Shown one piece after another: positions 40,487 through 46,770 of a stretch of 46,770 nt of DNA. Position 1 is the first letter of the stretch. Every line of letters begins with the position of its first letter. Both the position numbers and the translations under genes were made by a program. The notes under the pieces were generated by a model that saw only the letters and a list, made by a program, of their open reading frames with translations, was not told where the DNA came from and ran no database searches. Origin of the DNA: Tranzscheliella williamsii (taxonomy: Eukaryota > Basidiomycota > Ustilaginomycetes > Ustilaginales > Ustilaginaceae); assembly GCA_023212725.1 (NCBI GenBank), contig JALBYF010000099.1:1-46770 (forward strand), read 5' to 3'.

Positions 40487-41789
40487 TTTCGGTATGTGTA
40501 CGAGGGCGGTGACGGATGGAAGAGGATCTGACGAAGTATGGCAAAAAAGATGATGGGAACTAAAGGCTAAGGTGTACAAATGCGGGGCAGGTATTTGTAG
40601 ATCGCGGCCAATACTCAGTTGATTTAAGGGGGATGGGTTGTGACCAAGCCTACTGGAGGACTCACTAGCCGGAGGGAGTGAGAAAACCAGCGTGAAAGAG
40701 GGATTGTGCAGCCGGGCCAAGGCAGCAGACGCGAAAATGCGGAGAGAACAGTGTGAGTGCAGCGTCATTCAATTGCCTCTGCCGACGGGCTATGATTACC
40801 CACCGACTCAGAGAGTCGAGCGTGAATCAAGCTCTCAAACCAGTCACAAGTCATCTGAAATGGGGAGATCACGGCATTGTCTCGATATTGAGCAACAAAA
40901 TATAATCCTAACTCAAAGCTAGCTGGGTTTTTTATAGCTCAGCTAGTATATATAATTACATAGCTTTGATTCCTCATCTGAAATGCGTTCTTATAGATGC
41001 CCCTCCCCTATTTAAATGTTAGCGAATAGAAAAACTAAAGAGCAATTTACGATTTCTCGGTGCACTGACGTAAAGCAACATGTCATTAGACGACGCCAAA
41101 ACGCAAGCACGAGACCGGCCAGACGCAAACAGACTGCGGAAGGTCGCAAGGGTCTATGCTCTCGTTCAAAGCCGTCAAACGCCGCCTTCAGTATCCGATG
41201 CAGAACGCAAGCAGTAACTGGTGAAGAAGGTGCAGAAGCCATTGACAGGCTTGTCCGTCTTCCTTGTCTGTCATCGGAGATGATGGCTTCCGGCACCGGC
41301 TTTTTGCTCGATATGCCAACGCTTTAAAAGGCTAGTATTATTGCAAAGAGCGACTTAAGCAAGCGAACCCCACCCAACAATTAATCACAGATCACAAATC
41401 TCGCAAATGTTAACCGGTTGGGCGGTTCCCTTATCTAACATCGTTATGTTAGGTCTCTGACCCGCACCGCTACCCATCAGCGTCTGCTATGCGCCGGCAT
41501 TTACTGTGAAAGTGACTGCAGGCAGCGAAGATCTGTCCGCCGGGGTATCAGTTGTGCCGGTCACCGTCTGGAAACCAAGTTGCCGACGATGTGAACAGCA
41601 GATCATACTTCGGAACTCAGATCGCCAACGCTCATGCACTCTACAGAACGGATCGGGTGATGCAAGGGCAAGGTGGTAAAACCTTCGAAAACCGGCATGA
41701 TAGTATACAGATGATAAAACAGCTCTCAAAGGCAACAATATTCACTGGCCCGATCGGCTTCCGATCCTGGCCAAAGACTGTCGCGGACA
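40487..41789. other. Intergenic: SCP2 promoter and 3' region of the sigma-adaptin gene
   Basis: 1.3 kb with an AT-rich island around 40890-41060. A seven-base inverted repeat (40919-40925 with 40940-40946, CTAGCTG and CAGCTAG) flanks a T-run there. No gene or transposon recognised. Confidence 0.35.
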
Positions 41790-42643
41790 TCAACGTACGT
41801 AAAGTGTGTGGGCAACGTGAGCGGGGGTAAGGTAAGCGTGGGTACGGTGAGCGTTAGGTACGGCTGCGAAAGTAGCAACGAGAAGATGCTGTGGTTCAGC
41901 ATCGGAGCAACTTACATCTTCCGACTGTTCAGCTTCTTCGATCCCATCGCTTTGGCTGACTGTGCGCAGCACTGATTTCTTGGACGACTCTTGCATCTCG
42001 CCTGCGATGATGAGCTCGTCCAGGATCTGCATTGCAGGTTACGGTGCGCTGGGTTGTCAGCATCTCGCCCTTATTTGCGCTTCCACAGAATCATGTCATG
42101 CCGTACTCACTGCATATGCTTTCTGGAAGTTAAAGATGCTGATCGTGGAGGTCGTTTGAAGGGTATACGTATTCACAACGCAAACAACAGAAGTGTTAGC
42201 AAAGGTGTTGATGTGGCACGTCCGGCTCGGTTTTTGAGCATCTATCCTCGCTACTTACAGATCGAGCTCACAAACGTTGCCAAAGTACCTGTCCAGCACT
42301 TCAACATAGCGATGGATGATTTCGAGTGTCACCAGCTCGTTGTCGCCCTGGTTGATCCCTGTGACAAAGAAGAGCGAGGCGTATCTTCTATATACAACCT
42401 TGCTGTCCTTGTATTCGAGAAAGTTGCACATCCGCGTGCGTCGCGCCAAAACAAGCTGGGTCACGTCCTTTGTGATCTTCAGCTTGGCCTTAGGCGACAT
42501 AGTCGTAAACCATTTCGCCAGCCGCACCTTGCCTTGCCGACTAATGAGTAGAATCCAGTTGATCTGTGTGACCAGCATCAAGGGTCATAGACGTTAGCCC
42601 CTATCGGAGCGATTTTTTGAAGGAACAGCATACTCACCGCCAT
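41790..42643 (-). CDS. APS1: AP-1 clathrin adaptor sigma subunit
   Basis: Exons: 42643-42638 (only ATGGCG), 42563-42259, 42138-42111 (28 bases) and 42026 downward; all junctions have GT-AG and keep frame. The product begins [20 protein letters not shown], continues with [60 protein letters not shown] and [20 protein letters not shown], all diagnostic of AP-1 sigma. The subunit belongs to the trans-Golgi and endosomal clathrin adaptor. The 3' end is uncertain: residue 150 (EQSED) is followed by a perfect GTAAGT donor at 41915. Reading through gives a further 41 residues to a stop at 41790. Splicing to a CAG acceptor before 41863 (a 52-base intron) gives a different tail ending beyond this span. 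The coordinates given are for the read-through form. It diverges from the GUP1-like gene. Confidence 0.9.
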
Positions 42644-43043
42644 CTTGCCGCCCCTGTCGATACGATCGGAGACTCGCCAGGTAAAACAGCTGGGCTTCTT
42701 GCTTGGTTTTAATGCGACAGCCGAAACGGTGATGGTGACAACGCTTCTCCTCGTCGCGTATGTTGTGCGCGGTGGAACCGTGCCCTGGCCGCCAAAAATG
42801 AGTGCTGACATAAGCGGCATGGACCCAACACCAACACGCGAGCGTGCTTTTTTATGCTAATTCGTGCAGGGACCTTCTTCTCTCAGGCAACCTCTGCAGC
42901 TCTGTCGGTGAATCTCGACAGCGTCTCGCCCTTCTGGCTTTGTCGTGGCCCCTCCTCAGCTCTTGTCCTCTGATCCGGTTGTGTACAACCACGGTGAGGC
43001 GCAAGGGAGCTCAGCAGCCTACCGCAACGCGAACCGAGAGGGC
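42644..43043. promoter_or_regulatory. Divergent region, AP-1 sigma / GUP1-like
   Basis: 400 bases between divergent starts. The GUP1-like frame is open back to about 42945 but lacks an ATG there, so part of this may be 5' leader or hold an unseen exon. Confidence 0.35.
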
Positions 43044-44999
43044 ATGCTGCCGACGCATTTTGCAGCATTCCCAACCCCGTCTGACTTTTCCGCGTCTTCC
43101 TATCCTACAGACCAGCATGCTTCAGCGATGACAACATCCTCTTCCAGCCGTCAAAATGATAGCAACGGCTCACCTGTCTATCCTCCTTCGACGCGGCAGG
43201 CGGTCTCCGTACCAGTGAAGCGGCAACCTAAGCCATCCAATCCGCTCGTACGCCGGCTGTTGGGCTCTCGTGGCATAGCCTCCTTGACCATCGACACCGG
43301 CGTGACGTCGAAGCCTCCAAGCGCGCAGCTCGTGAGTCCCACGGCGCCACGCTCCGCTCGAGCTGCAAAACGAGGAAGATGGCACACGCTCGAGTTCAAG
43401 TTTTACTATCTTGTATTCTTGGTGATGGTCCCCTGGATGGTGTATGTGCCCGTTAAGCTGAGCTCTCCCAGCAACCCCAATTACTACACATACTCGGGTC
43501 ATCTGAAGCAAGGTTGGCTGTTCGGTCGCCTTCGAGATGACAGCGATTTCCAGTATCGATCGTTCAGAGACTATGTACCAGCCCTCGCCGGTATCATGAC
43601 AGCATATTTAGGCCTCTCCAAGCTCTTCTCAATACTGCCTGCATTCACAAGCACATATCAAAGAATTGGCTCGGGCCTTGGGGCAGGACCAACGCGGAAT
43701 AGGATTCCTTTTCTGGCGGTGATTACAGCCGTCTTCGTCTTCGCACTACACGGCACCAATTCGCTCAAGCTGCTTCTCGTCTGCTGGCTCAACTTCGTGC
43801 TGGCAAAGTTGTTGGGTGGAAGCAAGGTGGCGCCGGCAGTGACCTTCTTATTCAACGTGGCATCACTGTGTGCTATCCATTGGAATGATGGGTTCGAATA
43901 TGGTTCGATTTCTCCTGCTTTGGCGCCCCTCGAGGTATTCAAGGGACTGCTTCCGAGGTGGCAGATCAACTACAACATCACCATGTTGAGGCTCGTCTCA
44001 TTCGCGCTTGATTTCCACTGGGCGAAGCGAGAGGCGCAGGGAGGCGTCGAACCTAGACGTGCGATGATGGAGATCGAGGATCGTGAGGCCACATACCAGG
44101 AACGCACCCGGCATTCGCGGCCTTTGGAAGAGTACACTCTGATCCACTTCCTGCTGTATGCGCTCTACCCGCCGCTTTTTATCGCTGGACCGATCGTCAC
44201 CTTCAACGATTTTACGAGCCAACTTCGCAGGCCCATTCGGATCGAAGGGCGGACAGTGTGGCGCTACGGGATGCGGTTCGTAGCATCGCTCATGACGATG
44301 GAGTTCATCCTGCACTACATTTATGTCAATGCTATCAAAGACACAAAGGCATGGGTGAATGCTTCGCCCTTCGAACTGTCGATGATCGGCTTCTGGAACC
44401 TAATGATCGTATGGCTGAAATTGCTGATTCCATGGCGGTTCTTCCGGTTATGGGCTCTGGCGGACGGGGTGGATCCGCCGGAGAACATGGTGCGATGTAT
44501 GGCGAACAACTACTCGACGCTCGGATTCTGGCGATCATGGCACCGTTCCTACAACCTTTGGATTGTGCGGTACATCTATGTTCCGCTCGGCGGCAGCCGA
44601 AACCAGATAGGAGCCACGCTACTTGTGTTCACGTTCGTGGCACTCTGGCATGATCTGAGCCTCAAACTGCTGGCGTGGGGCTGGCTAATCACCTTCTTCA
44701 TTGTGCCCGAAGTGGTAGCGCGCAAGGTGGTCTCATCGGACAAGTACGGCGACCGCTGGTGGTACCGACATGTGGCGGCAATAGGCGGCGTAGGCAACGT
44801 CCTGATGATGATGACGGGCAATCTCGTCGGTTTCGCGATCGGGACCGACGGCGTCAAGTACATGGCTGATCAGCTGCTGGGCAGCTGGCAAGGCGTCAAG
44901 TTCATGGCGGGCGCCTGCGCCACTCTGTTTGTCGGCGTGCAGGCCATGTTCGAGTATCGCGAGGAGGAGTTGCGCCGCGGCATTGTTCGGAAATGTTAG
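43044..44999 (+). CDS. GUP1: MBOAT-family acyltransferase, Gup1-like
   Basis: Single exon of 651 residues from the first in-frame ATG at 43044 (MLPTHFAAFPTPSD). The frame stays open for 33 codons upstream but only from a GTG, so an upstream exon is possible. After a Ser-rich N-terminus come Gup1 motifs: HTLEFKFYYLVFLVMVPWMV, YRSFRDYVPALAG, many membrane spans, YALYPPLFIAGPIVTFNDF, NYSTLGFWRSWHRSYNLWIV, RYIYVPLGGS and FVALWHDLSLKLLAWGW with the conserved MBOAT His (near 532). Gup1 remodels GPI-anchor lipids at the endoplasmic reticulum by adding a long acyl chain; its old name refers to glycerol uptake. The conserved Asn or His pair of MBOATs is visible. Length is slightly above the yeast protein (560), because of the N-terminus. 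Confidence 0.93.
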   Translation: MLPTHFAAFPTPSDFSASSYPTDQHASAMTTSSSSRQNDSNGSPVYPPSTRQAVSVPVKRQPKPSNPLVRRLLGSRGIASLTIDTGVTSKPPSAQLVSPTAPRSARAAKRGRWHTLEFKFYYLVFLVMVPWMVYVPVKLSSPSNPNYYTYSGHLKQGWLFGRLRDDSDFQYRSFRDYVPALAGIMTAYLGLSKLFSILPAFTSTYQRIGSGLGAGPTRNRIPFLAVITAVFVFALHGTNSLKLLLVCWLNFVLAKLLGGSKVAPAVTFLFNVASLCAIHWNDGFEYGSISPALAPLEVFKGLLPRWQINYNITMLRLVSFALDFHWAKREAQGGVEPRRAMMEIEDREATYQERTRHSRPLEEYTLIHFLLYALYPPLFIAGPIVTFNDFTSQLRRPIRIEGRTVWRYGMRFVASLMTMEFILHYIYVNAIKDTKAWVNASPFELSMIGFWNLMIVWLKLLIPWRFFRLWALADGVDPPENMVRCMANNYSTLGFWRSWHRSYNLWIVRYIYVPLGGSRNQIGATLLVFTFVALWHDLSLKLLAWGWLITFFIVPEVVARKVVSSDKYGDRWWYRHVAAIGGVGNVLMMMTGNLVGFAIGTDGVKYMADQLLGSWQGVKFMAGACATLFVGVQAMFEYREEELRRGIVRKC

Positions 45000-45713
45000 C
45001 CTTCTCTCCGCTTTTATCCTACCAGGAACCTTTCGCATCCCAGTTCCGACAGTGTCGATAGAGTGCTTTGCCACGACCCTGTGAACCTGTATACTTTGTC
45101 GTAGAGTCAGTGGAAAGGCAGGCGCTGGCGTGCTGTTAAGTCACGCTTCTGTAGTTCGCTTCGGCCTTCTCTTGCGAATCAAAGTGAATGCAGTTCTCCA
45201 CCGACATGCATACATATGGTCATATAGAACAGCCACGAGCTGAATCACTACAGCTCATTTCACCATTCCGACCAACGCTCATATGACAGCATGAGCACAT
45301 CTGTCATCCCCCTACACCGTCCTCCGCTCATGGCCCCTACCGAGTCCTACAATGAAGACGACTGTATTATTTTGCTGCATCTGGCATACAAACCCCCATT
45401 CGATCTTCTGTTCATGTGTCAGCGGTCGTGTGCCTGATCCCAAACACTAGTCGATATGATAATGATATCGACTGAGTGGTCGTGATTTGACTGTGTTGCA
45501 GTCGATCGACTCAATAAGCAAGGATTGAGCGAGGCTCCAATCGACGTGGTTCTGAGATCGACTGACCGCCATGGACGCTCCGTCCAGAGGTAGAGAGGCG
45601 TGTTTGAGGCTGTACCTGCTTACAAGAATGGGAGAGCGTCCTTAACACACTCTTGCAAGGTGGACACCGTTATTGATGGTGTACTAAGGGGGATTGGGGT
45701 CTTGCTATCACAC
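45000..45713. other. Intergenic between GUP1-like gene and retroelement end
   Basis: 714 bases. A perfect nine-base inverted repeat with a seven-base loop lies at 45449-45473 (AGTCGATAT and ATATCGACT). A 39-base segment at 45506-45544 resembles 46076-46113 inside the candidate LTR, suggesting older retroelement debris. No gene. Confidence 0.4.
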
Positions 45714-46308
45714 TGTTGGTGTGAGCGCGACTGAGATGATGTCGACGGTTCTCCGACTCGAACGGAGGCACAGACGATGGTGTTGAGCAACGATCCTGGA
45801 TTGCTCAGCGAGACTGACTGAATGACTAGCTACGGTTATTGTTTAATAGAGTGGATGAGGACCCTCATCCACATGGGGAAGGTGCACGCCCCCTTATAAG
45901 GGCGGTTAACAGTTAGACCTCTGGTTGACTGCCACACTGGTGTGGTACCCTTATCAGTGGTATGTCTCTTATCTCTTGACGGAGGGTGGTGACAGCCTCG
46001 TGTCCCGACGTCGCACACTGAGTTCGCCCTATGCTTATCAGTGCCTCGGAAATTGGGTCGACCTCACGCCTCTGGTCGACTGGATAAGTAATTGTAGGCT
46101 TGGCTCTAGTCGATCGATCGGGGTCATGCCTTAAGATCTCCAATCGATCGATCTGACCCTCTGTGCTGCGGTCACGCAGGCGAATATGAGCGAGTAGATG
46201 ATGGATTCTCAAGAAGGGCGGAGGCGGCGCAAGCCGGCGAAGTTGTCGGCGCCGGGTCCGCTCGGCCGAGAGACGGCCAAGCGAAGCCAAGCGCGCACTC
46301 GCGCGACA
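45714..46308 (-). mobile_element. Candidate 3' LTR of a Ty3/gypsy-type element
   Basis: On the minus strand the sequence begins TGTCGCGCG directly after a polypurine tract (46320-46311, GGAGGGGGGG followed by CA) and may end at ...CACACCAACA (45714), giving TG...CA borders and about 595 bases. Inside is a TATA element within the palindrome CCCTTATAAGGG near 45892-45903, then an AATAA-like motif, in the order expected for U3-R-U5. The right border relies on the tract; the left border is a guess (45494 is an alternative). The partner LTR lies outside the window, so it cannot be verified here. Confidence 0.4.
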
Positions 46309-46310
46309 TG

Positions 46311-46320
46311 CCCCCCCTCC
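46311..46320 (-). other. Polypurine tract of the retroelement
   Basis: Minus-strand GGAGGGGGGG just upstream of the TG of the candidate LTR; the usual primer site for plus-strand DNA synthesis in LTR retroelements. Confidence 0.45.
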
Positions 46321-46433
46321 GCGAATTGGAGTCTATGTACAGGAGAGACGGAAAGGGACGGAGCTATCTGACAGGGAAGGAACGGAGCAGTCTGACGGGG
46401 AGAGGCGCTGTGCATGTCATGTATGTCCGCGCA

Positions 46434-46770
46434 TCAGGGTTGGGAGGACTGGAGCTGAGGGTTGTGCTTGAGGCGCGAGAGAGCGTCGACGTTGGCGTGA
46501 AGGCATCCGGGCTTGTATTTGAAGTCCAGGGTGTCGAGGTATGGCATCAGGTAAGCGCGGAGCTTTTCGATGCAAGGGGTAAAGTGCTTGCGGGTGTGTG
46601 TCGGTGCCTTGACGACGGCGCCGAGGGGTGCGTGATCTGTGACAACGACGATCTTGGGCGCTCCGTCGAGATAGTGTTGCAGACGGTGAAGCGCCCAGAC
46701 CAGGCCTGACAGTTCCAGCTCTAGCCCGACGAGCTTCGCTTCTGAAGGTGTTGTCGTTGTCGAGATGAAG
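46434..46770 (-). CDS. Partial Ty3/gypsy polyprotein: RNase H domain (5' end outside window)
   Basis: A minus-strand frame open from the window edge to a TGA at 46434-46436 encodes 111 residues with no ATG needed. It reads SEAKLVGLELELSGLVWALH, a TDHAPLGAVVK motif with the conserved Asp, and LDFKYKPGCLHANVDALSRL, the hallmark end of the RNase H domain of Ty3/gypsy reverse transcriptases. The reverse transcriptase itself would lie beyond 46770. The frame stops ten residues after the DALSRL motif, and no integrase follows before the polypurine tract about 110 bases further. Typical gypsy elements continue into a zinc-binding and integrase domain, so this copy is truncated, rearranged or unusual. 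Confidence 0.8.
   Translation of the reverse strand, partial: FISTTTTPSEAKLVGLELELSGLVWALHRLQHYLDGAPKIVVVTDHAPLGAVVKAPTHTRKHFTPCIEKLRAYLMPYLDTLDFKYKPGCLHANVDALSRLKHNPQLQSSQP

Noticed and set aside
40919..40946. Inverted repeat with T-run, terminator-like
   Set aside because: Bacterial-type terminators are not expected in a fungal nucleus and no RNA polymerase III gene is adjacent.
40926..40985. tRNA-like A-box sequence (TAGCTCAGCTAG) with a T-arm-like stretch downstream
   Set aside because: The distance between the two boxes is about 29 bases, too short for a tRNA, and no acceptor stem pairs.
42945..43043. N-terminal extension of the GUP1-like protein
   Set aside because: It would start at GTG; no ATG lies in frame, so the start was set at 43044, with an unseen upstream exon left open.
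45913..46290. Minus-strand open frame of 125 codons rich in Arg
   Set aside because: It overlaps the candidate LTR, has no domain and shows no codon bias.

Overview
This is nuclear DNA of a basidiomycete fungus, most likely a smut or smut-like yeast (Ustilaginomycotina). I infer this from the GC-rich coding sequence, the long introns placed at the start codons of ribosomal protein genes, the short GTAAGT-type introns elsewhere, and the protein set: a long fungal HMG-CoA reductase, Clu1/Tif31, a Mug190-type tricalbin and small secreted proteins. The exact genus cannot be read from the sequence. Genes lie on both strands with no operon-like organisation. I count 19 protein genes plus the end of a retroelement.

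Layout. 0.2-9 kb: BCP1 (-) and an unrecognised disordered protein (+) diverge; then an Mpv17/PMP22 membrane protein (-), a divergent ribosomal protein pair RPS14 (-) / RPL38 (+), and a small secreted protein (-). 9-20 kb: a tricalbin/Mug190-type membrane-contact protein (-) diverges from a PITH-domain protein (+), followed by HMG-CoA reductase (-). 21-31 kb: CLU1 (-) diverges from VPS36 (+), which converges on the GTPase DRG1/RBG1 (-). 31-37 kb: a MAPR (Dap1/PGRMC-like) cytochrome b5-fold protein (+), pyridoxamine-phosphate oxidase (-), a four-TM membrane protein (-), an amidohydrolase (+) and a 78-aa secreted peptide (-). 37.4-39.7 kb holds no recognisable gene. 39.7-45 kb: an SCP2 sterol-carrier protein ending in a PTS1-like tripeptide (-), the AP-1 sigma adaptin (-) and a GUP1-type MBOAT (+). 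45-46.77 kb: a probable LTR and the RNase H end of a Ty3/gypsy polyprotein (-), cut by the window edge.

The genes are mostly housekeeping. Lipid and membrane functions recur: HMG-CoA reductase, MAPR, SCP2, tricalbin, Gup1, Vps36 and AP-1 sigma. Nothing indicates a co-regulated biosynthetic cluster.

The most unusual signal is compositional. At least seven genes, on both strands, switch from G-ending codons in their 5' part to C-ending codons in their 3' part. Other points worth checking are nested hairpins inside the introns of both ribosomal protein genes, introns placed exactly at start codons, and a gypsy-type RNase H followed directly by a polypurine tract and LTR-like sequence with no integrase.
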